From Agrobacterium leguminum (GTDB lineage: Bacteria; Pseudomonadota; Alphaproteobacteria; Rhizobiales; Rhizobiaceae): DNA of 64,000 bases. The position numbers were made by a program, and so were the translations under genes. Location: positions 248,001-312,000 of the forward strand of contig NZ_JADQWB010000003.1 of NCBI RefSeq assembly GCF_015704895.1, written 5' to 3'. This document shows, piece after piece, positions 56,107 through 64,000 of this stretch. Numbering within the stretch: position 1 is the stretch's first letter; each line of letters opens with the position of its first letter. The notes under the pieces were generated by a model. That model searched no databases, had not been told where the DNA came from, and saw only the letters and a list, made by a program, of their open reading frames with translations.

Positions 56107-57129
56107 TCAGCGGCGGTTGCGCAACTGGTCGATCCAGACGGTGACCAGAATGACGAGGCCGATGATGATCTGTTGCGTGAAGGCGGACACGCCGTTCATG
56201 TTGAGACCGTTGCGCAGGATGCCGATGACGAAAGCGCCGATGGCCGTGCCGGAAATCGTGCCCACGCCGCCGATCAGCGATGTGCCGCCGATAACGGCGC
56301 TGGCAATGGCGTCAAGCTCATACATCACACCCTCGTTCGGCTGGGCAGTGACGAGGCGCGACATCAGCACGCAGCCCGTCAACCCGGCGAGCGTGCCGGA
56401 CAGGATGTAGGTGAAATTGGTGACGCGGGCGACATTGACGCCGGAAAGGCGCGCGGCTTCGGCGTTGGAACCGACAGCGTAAATGTGACGGCCGAGGATC
56501 GAGCGGTTGAGCATGAAGGAAACCGCAAGCGCAATCACCACCATCAGGATGACGGGGTAGGGGATGCCGGGGAACACCACATTCGGAAAGCCGTCGTCAC
56601 CGATAGTGACGATGCGGAAGAGAGCGCCATTGCCGAGTTCGCCGAAAGATTCGCCGAGGCCGGAGACGGCGCGCGCACCGGTGATCTGCAGCGCCACGCC
56701 ACGGGCGATCAGCATCATGCCGAGGGTGGCGATGAAGGGCGGCAGCTTGAAACGGGTGACCAGAAGACCGTTGATGAGACCGCAGAGCGACCCCGTCAGA
56801 ATGCCGAACAACATGCCAACCGGCACCGGCATGCCGAGTTCCTTCACCGCAAGGGCGGCAACGACACCGGCAAGCGCAAGCACCGAACCGACGGAAAGAT
56901 CGATGCCACCGGTGATGATGACACAGGTAGCCCCGATGCCGAGCAACGCGATGGACGTGACCTGCAACGCAATCGTCATGCCGTTATTTACGGTGAAGAA
57001 GGCGCTGCTGGTGGCGGAAAAGACCGCGACAAGCGCAAAGAGGCTGCCAAGTGCGGCAAACTTCTGGATGATATCCTTCTGGCGGTCGCTGACTGCGAAG
57101 CTCTTCTTGGTTTCTGCAATATTGGCCAT
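56107..57129 (-). CDS. Sugar ABC transporter permease (RbsC type)
   Basis: 340 residues with about eight to ten membrane segments; TGGIDLSVGSVLALAGVVAAL and the NGLNMNGVSAFTQQIIIGLVIL end (in part) are typical of BPD_transp_2 permeases. ATG 57129 (MANIAETKKSF) is preceded by GAGGAAC; upstream extension of the frame has no family resemblance. Eight bases downstream of the ATPase gene. Confidence 0.93.
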   Translation of the reverse strand: MANIAETKKSFAVSDRQKDIIQKFAALGSLFALVAVFSATSSAFFTVNNGMTIALQVTSIALLGIGATCVIITGGIDLSVGSVLALAGVVAALAVKELGMPVPVGMLFGILTGSLCGLINGLLVTRFKLPPFIATLGMMLIARGVALQITGARAVSGLGESFGELGNGALFRIVTIGDDGFPNVVFPGIPYPVILMVVIALAVSFMLNRSILGRHIYAVGSNAEAARLSGVNVARVTNFTYILSGTLAGLTGCVLMSRLVTAQPNEGVMYELDAIASAVIGGTSLIGGVGTISGTAIGAFVIGILRNGLNMNGVSAFTQQIIIGLVILVTVWIDQLRNRR

Positions 57130-57137
57130 GTCGTTCC

Positions 57138-58703
57138 TCACTGCGCGGTCCGGCCGTAACCGGACGCATACCGCATGATTTCTTCCTGATTGGTCTTGGC
57201 GGTTTCGAGCACACCCGTAATCCGGCCCTGGTGGAAAACGGCGATACGATCCGTCAGCCCCAGAATTTCCGGCAGTTCCGAGCTGATGAGAATGACGCCG
57301 ATACCCTGCGCGGCGAGCTCGTCCATGATCTTGTAGATCGCGAATTTCGCGCCGACATCGATGCCGCGTGTCGGCTCGTCGAAGAACAGCACGCGAGATT
57401 GCCGGAACAACCATTTGCCGATGATGATTTTCTGCTGATTGCCGCCGGAAAGCAGCCGCACCGTCTGCCCGATCGAGGGAGTACGGATATTCAGGAGATC
57501 GACGTAGCGCTTTGCCACATCGTCATGTTTCTTGAAATCGATCAGGCCGAAACGGTTGGAAACCTCGCCGAGATTGGCAAGCGTCGTATTGGCCGCCACC
57601 GACATCTTGATGGCGAGGCCATCGCTTTTGCGGTCTTCCGAGAGATAGGCGATGCCTTCTTCGATGGCGTCCTGCGGCGAGCTGATCGAAAGTTCGCGCC
57701 CGTTGAAAATGATCCTGCCCGCATCGAGCGGATCGGCGCCGAAGATCGCCCTGGCGACTTCGGTGCGGCCGGCGCCCATCAGCCCGGCAAAACCGAGGAT
57801 TTCACCACGTCGCAGCGAAAAACCGACGTCGTGGAACACGCCGCTGCGCGTCAGGCCCTCGACGGAAAAAATAACATCTTCCGTGGGGCGCGATGTACGC
57901 TCGGGGAATTTGTCTTCCAGCGAACGCCCGACCATGCGCGTGACGATATCGTCAACGGTGATCGAAGCGAAGTCGTCGGTCGAAATGTAACGTCCGTCGC
58001 GCAGAACCGTCACACGGTCGACGATTTCGGCCATTTCATCGAGACGGTGGGAAATATAAACGATCCCGACACCGGATGCCTTGAGATCGCGGATGACCTT
58101 GAACAGGAGCCGGGTCTCCTGCTCGGTCAGCGAGGAGGTCGGCTCATCCATGATGAGCACTTCAGCGTCAAGAGAAAGCGCCTTGGCGATTTCCACCATC
58201 TGACATTGGGCGACCGAAAGACCGCGGACGATCTGGTCAGGGTCGATATCGACACCCAACCGGTCGAGACAGCGCTTGGCATCGAGACGCAGCTTCTTGC
58301 GGTCGACGAGGAAACCGCGACGCGGTTCGCGCGCAAGATAGATGTTTTCAGCGACGGAAAGATGCGGAACAAGGTTCAGTTCCTGGTGAATGATGGCGAT
58401 GCCGGCAGCTTCGGATTCCAGCGGCGATGCATATTGCACCTTCACACCTTTATGAAGGATGGTGCCGTCGCTCGGCTGATAGACGCCGCTGACGATCTTC
58501 ATCAGCGTCGATTTTCCCGCACCATTTTCGCCGCAGACGGCATGCACCTCGCCGGCGCGCAGATCGAAATGCACGTTCGACAGTGCTTTTACGCCGGGAA
58601 ATTCCTTGCTGATGTTATCGAGGCGCAGGAGCACCGCACGCTGTCCATGCGCCATCTGTTCAGGCGAAAAATCGCCCCGAATTGTCGATGCGCCCTGCGA
58701 CAT
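57138..58703 (-). CDS. Sugar ABC transporter ATP-binding protein (RbsA type)
   Basis: 521 residues with two ABC domains. Domain 1: Walker A GENGAGKSTLMKIVSG and signature LSVAQCQMVEIAKAL with LIMDEPTSSL. Domain 2: degenerate P-loop GLMGAGRTEVARAIFG and canonical LSGGNQQKIIIGKWL with FFDEPTRGIDVG. This is the normal RbsA/AraG arrangement. ATG 58703 follows GGGAGG. First gene of a nine-gene minus-strand operon (ATPase, permease, binding protein, reductase, lactonase, Zn-dehydrogenase, UxaB-like, mutarotase, fucD). Confidence 0.94.
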   Translation of the reverse strand: MSQGASTIRGDFSPEQMAHGQRAVLLRLDNISKEFPGVKALSNVHFDLRAGEVHAVCGENGAGKSTLMKIVSGVYQPSDGTILHKGVKVQYASPLESEAAGIAIIHQELNLVPHLSVAENIYLAREPRRGFLVDRKKLRLDAKRCLDRLGVDIDPDQIVRGLSVAQCQMVEIAKALSLDAEVLIMDEPTSSLTEQETRLLFKVIRDLKASGVGIVYISHRLDEMAEIVDRVTVLRDGRYISTDDFASITVDDIVTRMVGRSLEDKFPERTSRPTEDVIFSVEGLTRSGVFHDVGFSLRRGEILGFAGLMGAGRTEVARAIFGADPLDAGRIIFNGRELSISSPQDAIEEGIAYLSEDRKSDGLAIKMSVAANTTLANLGEVSNRFGLIDFKKHDDVAKRYVDLLNIRTPSIGQTVRLLSGGNQQKIIIGKWLFRQSRVLFFDEPTRGIDVGAKFAIYKIMDELAAQGIGVILISSELPEILGLTDRIAVFHQGRITGVLETAKTNQEEIMRYASGYGRTAQ

Positions 58704-58743
58704 CTGGAAACCTCCCACCCGTATCCCCGCTCCACCGGGGTCA

Positions 58744-58789
58744 TGAACAGGCCAAATGGTTAGGCCGGTTTTTCAGAATGGTCAAGCCA
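58744..58789 (-). promoter_or_regulatory. Operon promoter with three operator copies
   Basis: Minus-strand promoter TTGACC (58785-58780), 17-base spacer, TAACCA (58762-58757). Three 11-bp motif copies overlie it, written on the plus strand: TGGTCAAGCCA (58779-58789) on the -35, TGGTTAGGCCG (58757-58767) on the -10, and TGAACAGGCCA (58744-58754) near the expected start of transcription. The motif has the TGGT-N3-xCCA form of FadR-subfamily operators. Confidence 0.6.
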
Positions 58790-58902
58790 ATTAGGCTAAA
58801 ATTTGCGAAGCCATATCCAAAACAGAAGCAATACATGAAACGACAACTGATAATAAATACGTAATTTCATATACTTAAGTAATTCCTTGCGTATTGAAAC
58901 GC

Positions 58903-58973
58903 TTGGCGTTACGGTAAGGCCAAATATGAATTGCAGACAGGACTCGTCAAAAAACACATGAGTGGTCAGGCCA
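58903..58973 (+). promoter_or_regulatory. Regulator promoter with two operator copies
   Basis: TTGGCG (58903-58908), 16-base spacer, TATGAA (58925-58930). The motif copy CGGTAAGGCCA (58912-58922) lies in the spacer, and the full TGGTCAGGCCA (58963-58973) lies just after the proposed start codon. This suggests autoregulation. Confidence 0.5.
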
Positions 58974-59650
58974 AAATAGCGGAACCGCGCAGGCTTTATC
59001 AGCAGATTGCGGATCAGATACGCGAACTCATCGATATGGGTGAATTCCTGCCCGGCACGCGGCTTCCCGCTGAGCGGGAACTGGCACAGAAGCTCGGTGT
59101 ATCGAGGCCTTCCTTGCGCGAGGCGCTGATTGCGCTTGAAATCGACAACACCGTCGAAATTCGCATGGGTTCCGGGGTTTATGTGTCGGCAGAAGCGTTG
59201 CAGACGACCCACCATACCAAATCGCTTGGTGACAGCCCCTCCGAACTGATGCAGGCGCGCGCCGCGCTGGAGGGGGCGACCATTGTGCTGGCGGCAAGCC
59301 GGATGACCGATGAGACAATCGCGACCCTCCGCCAGATACTCAATACCATGCAGCGGGAAATAGAGGCCGGCCGCAAGCCTCTGGATCAGGATCGGCTGTT
59401 TCACGTCACCATAGCCGAGCAATCCGGTAACAGCGTTTTGGCGCGAATGGTGGCGAACCTCTTCGATGAGCGCCACAGCCCCATTTCGGCCCAGCTTCGC
59501 GTGAAATTCGAAGACCGCGATACCTGGACCCATGCGCTTCAGGAACACGAGGCCATTCTGGCGGCGCTTGAACTGAAAGACCCGTTGCTGGCGCAGGCCG
59601 CCATGCATACCCATCTGGAAGGTTCGAAGAGACGCTGGGTCGAAAACTGA
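58958..59650 (+). CDS. GntR family (FadR subfamily) transcriptional regulator
   Basis: 230 residues. N-terminal winged helix (LYQQIADQIRELIDMGEF; LPGTRLPAERELAQKLGVSR; PSLREALIALE; about residues 12-75) and a C-terminal all-helical FCD ligand-binding domain (about 95-225) with DRLFHVTIAEQSGN and HEAILAALELKD. It is the evident local regulator of the sugar operon, with five operator-like copies around it. Start at ATG 58958 is chosen; a TTG at 58931 is in frame but has no ribosome binding site. It is followed after 42 bases by the UxaA-type gene, so the two form one unit. Confidence 0.92.
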   Translation: MSGQAKIAEPRRLYQQIADQIRELIDMGEFLPGTRLPAERELAQKLGVSRPSLREALIALEIDNTVEIRMGSGVYVSAEALQTTHHTKSLGDSPSELMQARAALEGATIVLAASRMTDETIATLRQILNTMQREIEAGRKPLDQDRLFHVTIAEQSGNSVLARMVANLFDERHSPISAQLRVKFEDRDTWTHALQEHEAILAALELKDPLLAQAAMHTHLEGSKRRWVEN

Positions 59651-59692
59651 TCTAGAAACATAGCAGGCAATATACCGGGAGGAGGAAAACCC

Positions 59693-61225
59693 GTGAGTGA
59701 GAATTCCGAGGCAACCATTTTGCTGAACGCCAACGACAATGTCGCGGTGGCGCGTCGGTCCATTCCGGCCGGCGGCGCGACGGGCAGGGGAGATCTGGCA
59801 GCGCTCGAGCTGATCGGGCGCGGGCACAAGGTGGCCCTCAAATTCATCAAATCGGGCGATGAGGTGCTGAAATACGGACAGGTCATCGGTATTGCCACCC
59901 AGGATATCGAGCCCGGCCGGCACGTGCACCTGCACAATCTCGCCATGGTGCCTTCCGAACACGCGCATCAGTTCAGCGTCGATATCGAAGAAAAGGGCAT
60001 GGTGCCGGAAGCCGAACGCCGGACGTTCAGGGGATATGACCGCGGCCTTGGTGGTGTCGGAACGAGAAACTATATCGGCGTGATCGCTTCGGTGAACTGT
60101 TCCGCCACGGTTTCGCGTTACATCGCGGATTATTTCAACAAGCAGGGCGGCCTTGATGGTTTCGACAATGTCGATGGCGTCGTTGCGCTGACCCATGGCG
60201 GCGGCTGTGCGCTGAATACGAAATCGGAAGGTTACCGCCTGCTGATCCGCACAATTCAGGGCTATGCCCGCCATCCGAATTTCGGCGGTATTCTGCTGAT
60301 CGGCCTCGGTTGTGAAACCAACCAGATCGCGCCCATTCTCGAACATTACAAGATGGAAGAGGGTGAGCGGCTGCGCACCATGACGATCCAGCAGCATGGC
60401 GGCACCCGCAAGACGATCGATGCGGCGATTGCCGAGATCAAGGCCATGCTGCCGATGGTCAATGCCGCCCGCCGCACGGAGCAACCGCTTTCCAAGCTGA
60501 AGGTGGCGCTGGAATGCGGCGGTTCGGATGGTTATTCCGGCATTTCCGCCAACCCGGCTCTGGGTTATGCCTCCGACCTCATCGTCCGCAACGGTGGAAC
60601 CACGGTCCTCTCGGAGACGCCGGAGATTTACGGCGCTGAACACCTCCTGACGAAGCGCGCCGTCACCCCTGCCGTCGCCGAAAAGCTGCTACAGCGCATC
60701 GACTGGTGGCGTGATTATACCGCCCGTAATGGCGACGAACTCAATAACAACCCTTCCCACGGCAACAAGCTTGGCGGCCTGACCACCATTCTGGAAAAAT
60801 CGCTGGGCGCGGTCGCCAAGGGCGGCTCCATGCCGCTGAAGGCGGTTTATGAGTTCGCCGAAACCGTAACGGAACAGGGTTTCGTCTTCATGGATACGCC
60901 CGGTTACGACCCCGTTGCCGTCACCGGCCAGGTCGCCGGCGGTTGCAACGTCATCTGTTTCACCACCGGCCGCGGCTCGGTTTCGGGCTTCAAGCCGTCA
61001 CCCTGCATCAAGATCGCCACCAATTCCGAAATGTATGAACACATGAAGGAAGACATGGATATCAATTGCGGCGAGATCGTCACCGGCGCTGAAACCATCG
61101 AAGAATCCGGCAAACGAATTTTCGAGCATATTCTAGCCGTCGCTTCCGGCGACAAGACCGTCAGCGAGATCTACGACTACGGCGACAATGAATTTGTACC
61201 GTGGCAGGTTGGGGCCGTGACCTGA
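59693..61225 (+). CDS. UxaA family altronate dehydratase
   Basis: 510 residues. N-terminal SAF-like domain (about 8-95; HVHLHNLAM) fused to the large GD_AH_C domain with FRGYDRGLGGVGTRNYIGV, LTHGGGCALNTK, LIGLGCETNQIAPI and CGGSDGYSGISANPALG, conserved in altronate/galactarate dehydratases. Starts with GTG 59693 behind GGGAGGAGG. It should dehydrate D-altronate to 2-keto-3-deoxygluconate, completing a route from L-galactonate with the divergently encoded UxaB-like and Zn-dehydrogenase enzymes. Substrate is inferred from context. Confidence 0.87.
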   Translation: MSENSEATILLNANDNVAVARRSIPAGGATGRGDLAALELIGRGHKVALKFIKSGDEVLKYGQVIGIATQDIEPGRHVHLHNLAMVPSEHAHQFSVDIEEKGMVPEAERRTFRGYDRGLGGVGTRNYIGVIASVNCSATVSRYIADYFNKQGGLDGFDNVDGVVALTHGGGCALNTKSEGYRLLIRTIQGYARHPNFGGILLIGLGCETNQIAPILEHYKMEEGERLRTMTIQQHGGTRKTIDAAIAEIKAMLPMVNAARRTEQPLSKLKVALECGGSDGYSGISANPALGYASDLIVRNGGTTVLSETPEIYGAEHLLTKRAVTPAVAEKLLQRIDWWRDYTARNGDELNNNPSHGNKLGGLTTILEKSLGAVAKGGSMPLKAVYEFAETVTEQGFVFMDTPGYDPVAVTGQVAGGCNVICFTTGRGSVSGFKPSPCIKIATNSEMYEHMKEDMDINCGEIVTGAETIEESGKRIFEHILAVASGDKTVSEIYDYGDNEFVPWQVGAVT

Positions 61226-61259
61226 ACCTGCCGCACCAAGACTGTCCCACGTGAAACAA

Positions 61260-61287
61260 AAGGCCCGGAAAGTGATTTCCGGGCCTT
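61260..61287. terminator. Bidirectional terminator between the UxaA-type gene and purH
   Basis: AAGGCCCGGAAA / TTTCCGGGCCTT with a 4-base loop. The T tract is better on the minus strand (TTTTGTTT), so it mainly serves purH. Confidence 0.8.
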
Positions 61288-61311
61288 CGTTGTTCCTGGT
61301 TGTTTCCGCGC

Positions 61312-62928
61312 TTAGTGGCGGAAGTGGCGCATGCCGGTAAAGACCATCGCCACATTATGCTCATTCGCGGCATCGATCACTTCCTGATCGCGCATCGAGC
61401 CGCCCGGCTGGATGACAGCGGTGGCACCTGCAGCAATCGCGGCGAGCAAACCGTCGGCAAAGGGATAAAATGCTTCCGAAGCGACGGCGGAGCCGCGCGT
61501 CAACGGTTCGGCAAGGCCAAGAGCCTTGGCGGCATCTTCCGCCTTCTGGGCAGCGATACGGGCCGAATCCACACGACTCATCTGGCCGGCACCGATACCC
61601 GCGGTCTGCCCGTCCTTGGCGTAAATGACGGCATTGGACTTCACATGCTTGGCGATCTTGAAGGCAAACTTCATGTCTTCAAGTTCCTGCAACGTCGGCG
61701 CACGCTTGGTGACGACCTTGAGGTCCAGGTCCTCGACCATGCCATTGTCGCGGCTCTGCACCAGCAGGCCGCCCGAGACGGTCTTCGCGGTAATACCGGC
61801 GGCGCGCGGATCAGGCAGGCCGCCAGCGGCCAGAAGGCGCAGGTTCGGCTTGCGGGCGATGATGGACTTGGCTTCTTCGGTGACATCAGGCGCAATGATG
61901 ACTTCAGTGAAGAGCTTGACGATTTCTTCCGCAGTTTCCGCATCAAGCGTGCGGTTCAGGGCAATCACGCCACCAAAAGCGGAAACGGAATCGCATGCCA
62001 GCGCCCGCCGGTAAGCTTCGGCAAGTGTCGGACCCGTCGCCACGCCGCAGGGATTGGCATGTTTGATGATGGCGACTGCCGGCGCATTTTCCGGCAGGAA
62101 TTCCGCCACGAGCTCGTAAGCTGCATCGGTGTCATTGATGTTGTTATAGGAAAGCTGCTTGCCCTGAAGCAGCGTCGCGGTTGCAACGCCAGGACGCTTT
62201 TCGCCGGTGAGGTAAAAACCAGCGCTCTGGTGCGGGTTTTCGCCATACCGCATCTTTTCCTTCAGCGCGCCACCGATGGCGCGGTAATCCGGCGTTTCGA
62301 TCGCAAGCGCCTCGGCGAACCAGTTGGAAATCACCGCATCATAGGCGGCGGTGCGAGCATAAGCCTTGGCGGCAAAACGCTGGCGCAGCGCATAGGAAGT
62401 CTGGCCGTCATCGGCCTGCAGGGCCTCAACCAGATCGGGATAGTCAGACGGATCGGTAACCACCGTGACATAGGCGTGGTTCTTGGCGGAAGCGCGGATC
62501 ATCGCCGGGCCGCCAATATCGATGTTCTCCACCGTCGTCGGATAATCGCCGCCCTTGGCGCGAACTTCCTCGAAGGGATAGAGATTGATGACCGAAAGAT
62601 CGATCGCCTCGATACCGTGCGCCTTCATCGCTTCGACATGTTCCGCATCGTCCCGGATGGCCAGAAGCCCGCCATGGACGTTGGGATGCAGTGTCTTGAC
62701 GCGGCCGTCCATGATCTCGGGAAAATTCGTTACGTCGGAGACATCCGTCACAGGCAGGCCTGCTTGGGCAATGGCTTTCGCCGTTCCACCGGTCGACAGA
62801 AGCTTGACGCCAAGCTTCGACAGAACCGTCGCCAGCTCGATAATGTCAGTCTTGTCGGACACGGAAAGAAGCGCCGTGCGGATTTTGACCTTATCGGGGG
62901 CGGGGATTTTCTTGGACACGACGGCCAT
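61312..62928 (-). CDS. purH: Bifunctional AICAR transformylase / IMP cyclohydrolase
   Basis: 538 residues. Last two steps of IMP synthesis. N-terminal MGS-like cyclohydrolase domain (about 15-150: [36 protein letters not shown]) and C-terminal transformylase domain with [24 protein letters not shown] and the C-terminal [11 protein letters not shown] 62928 gives the family length ([21 protein letters not shown], in part). It lies 152 bases downstream of a heparinase-like gene on the same strand. Confidence 0.97.
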   Translation of the reverse strand: MAVVSKKIPAPDKVKIRTALLSVSDKTDIIELATVLSKLGVKLLSTGGTAKAIAQAGLPVTDVSDVTNFPEIMDGRVKTLHPNVHGGLLAIRDDAEHVEAMKAHGIEAIDLSVINLYPFEEVRAKGGDYPTTVENIDIGGPAMIRASAKNHAYVTVVTDPSDYPDLVEALQADDGQTSYALRQRFAAKAYARTAAYDAVISNWFAEALAIETPDYRAIGGALKEKMRYGENPHQSAGFYLTGEKRPGVATATLLQGKQLSYNNINDTDAAYELVAEFLPENAPAVAIIKHANPCGVATGPTLAEAYRRALACDSVSAFGGVIALNRTLDAETAEEIVKLFTEVIIAPDVTEEAKSIIARKPNLRLLAAGGLPDPRAAGITAKTVSGGLLVQSRDNGMVEDLDLKVVTKRAPTLQELEDMKFAFKIAKHVKSNAVIYAKDGQTAGIGAGQMSRVDSARIAAQKAEDAAKALGLAEPLTRGSAVASEAFYPFADGLLAAIAAGATAVIQPGGSMRDQEVIDAANEHNVAMVFTGMRHFRH

Positions 62929-63080
62929 CAGGCATACTCCGTTTAACGGGGAGGACAGGCTGGAATGGGATTGATCCAGCAATTGCCGCCGCGTTAACAC
63001 AGCTTACCGGATTAATAAACAGCGGGGATGCCGAACGGTGAAAACTATGGTGGTTTTTGACCGGCACCGCCGGAAGTTGT

Positions 63081-64000
63081 CTAGGCCTGGCGTTCGATGA
63101 GCCAGCGGATTTCCCGCGTATTTGCGAGATTGAAGGGGAGCTCGATCTGCTGCGACGGGCGCATACCGGATGCATCGGCCATGAAGACATCCTCGGTGAC
63201 GAAAAGCTCGAGCCCGGGTGCGGAAAACAGCCAGACGGTTCCATCCGCTGCCTCCAGATAGACCGACTCCTCATCCCGTTGATGTATCTGAATGTGAGGG
63301 TGAATATGGAAACGTGAAACCGCCGTGACCGACTGCAATTGCGTTTTCGCCGCACTTGCATCGGCCCGAAGCAGATCCCGACCCTTTATCTTGGTACCGG
63401 CCGCATTCAATTCTATTTCCCGCTCATGGTAGCAGCCGAAATTCTGCAAATAACCGTCGTGAGACGCCCAGAGAACGTCATTGCCGTTTGCATCCGTTCC
63501 ACGCCGGCTGTCGACGTGGCTGACGCCTGATACCATGATCGGACCAAGCAGCCGCGAGCGCGACAGTCTGCAGGATGATGTATCCGCAAGCGTGACGGTG
63601 GAATGCGCCGCCGTGGAACGGCTGGCCCGCTGATATTCAGGCGCGGCGTTGCGCGGAAAGCCGGAATTGACGATGAAGCGGTTCTTGCCGCAGGACATTT
63701 CGAAAGACAGGCAACCCGAATGGGCATTGCGCGAAAGCTCCGCCGAGCCGGGATAGCCCGTATCCACGATGATGACCGTATCGTCTGTCGCAAGCCGGTG
63801 ATAGTTCACGTCCGGCAGGACCTTGGAGGGCCGGCCGGCCGTTTCATCATAACGCAGCACGGAAACAAGCTCATTGGCGAGCGTCGCCGTGGCGCCGTTG
63901 AACAGCGCCAGATCGCCGCCCTGATGCCGGAAGAACCGGATCGCCGGGAACATGCGGTCTATCGCCGGCACCAGGCCGGAGGGCAGATCATGGCCGAGAT
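63081..64000 (-). CDS. Heparinase II/III family protein, C-terminal part (runs off the window)
   Basis: The frame is open through the right edge, so only the C-terminal ~306 residues are seen. FFRHQGGDLALFNG, DTGYPGSAELSRNAHSG, STVTLADTSSCRL and SHDGYLQNFGCYHEREIEL belong to the beta-sandwich domain of heparinase II/III-like proteins that often lie upstream of purH in Rhizobiales. Substrate unknown; a polysaccharide lyase role in envelope or capsule metabolism is only the family expectation. Confidence 0.85.
   Translation of the reverse strand, partial: LGHDLPSGLVPAIDRMFPAIRFFRHQGGDLALFNGATATLANELVSVLRYDETAGRPSKVLPDVNYHRLATDDTVIIVDTGYPGSAELSRNAHSGCLSFEMSCGKNRFIVNSGFPRNAAPEYQRASRSTAAHSTVTLADTSSCRLSRSRLLGPIMVSGVSHVDSRRGTDANGNDVLWASHDGYLQNFGCYHEREIELNAAGTKIKGRDLLRADASAAKTQLQSVTAVSRFHIHPHIQIHQRDEESVYLEAADGTVWLFSAPGLELFVTEDVFMADASGMRPSQQIELPFNLANTREIRWLIERQA

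Noticed and set aside
58796..60643. 615-codon frame antisense to the regulator and the UxaA-type gene
   Set aside because: It overlaps two genes with clear domains, and its composition is that of an antisense shadow.

Overview
The window looks like a chromosomal segment of a Rhizobiaceae alphaproteobacterium, most like Agrobacterium. I infer this from gene content and order, not from a search. The pointers are a very large NAD-glutamate dehydrogenase beside carD; phaR/phaA/phaB; the array obgE-proB-proA-nadD-rsfS-rlmH-envC-ctpA-rppH; an oxygen-dependent cobalamin cluster with DUF1636 and cobW; and purH next to a heparinase-like gene. Base composition is evenly GC-rich in coding DNA, and I see no insertion sequence, integrase, prophage, CRISPR array, tRNA or rRNA. 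Apart from the right-edge gene, no gene appears broken.

Layout. 1-6.7 kb: an L,D-transpeptidase-like protein, CarD and the NAD-glutamate dehydrogenase. 6.7-11 kb: an MFS transporter and the polyhydroxyalkanoate genes phaR, phaA and phaB. 11-12.1 kb: an iron-storage pair, bfd and bfr, behind a palindrome-rich promoter region. 12.1-24.3 kb: a long minus-strand housekeeping array from rplU-rpmA through two acetyltransferases, obgE, proline synthesis, nadD, rsfS, rlmH, an EnvC-like protein, ctpA, a divergent polysaccharide deacetylase and rppH. 24.6-30 kb: a zincin-like protein, a CitE-like lyase, leuD, leuB and a di-haem cytochrome c peroxidase.

30.1-49.4 kb: a cobalamin cluster (cobB, cobA, cbiD, cobM, cobE, cobL, cobK, cobJ, cobI, cobH, cobG, cobN, cobW, DUF1636, cobO, cobQ, cobD, cobC). 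A cobalamin riboswitch at about 44991-45182 heads the main minus-strand operon. The cluster is extremely compact: neighbouring genes share ATGA overlaps, opposite-strand genes overlap at their 3' ends, and two divergent pairs have start codons that interlock in one CATG.

49.4-61.2 kb: a sugar catabolic locus. A GntR/FadR-type regulator and a UxaA-type dehydratase face a nine-gene minus-strand operon: ABC transporter, aldo/keto reductase, lactonase, Zn-dehydrogenase, UxaB-like reductase, mutarotase and L-fuconate dehydratase. The enzyme set fits a branched pathway in which L-fucose and L-galactose share uptake, oxidation and lactone hydrolysis. L-fuconate is then dehydrated, while L-galactonate runs through tagaturonate and altronate to 2-keto-3-deoxygluconate. 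Five copies of an 11-bp motif related to TGGTCAGGCCA lie between the two transcription units, two of them on the -35 and -10 of the operon promoter. I regard this locus and its operator array as the most interesting part of the window. 61.3-64 kb: purH and the C-terminal part of a heparinase II/III-like protein that runs off the right edge.
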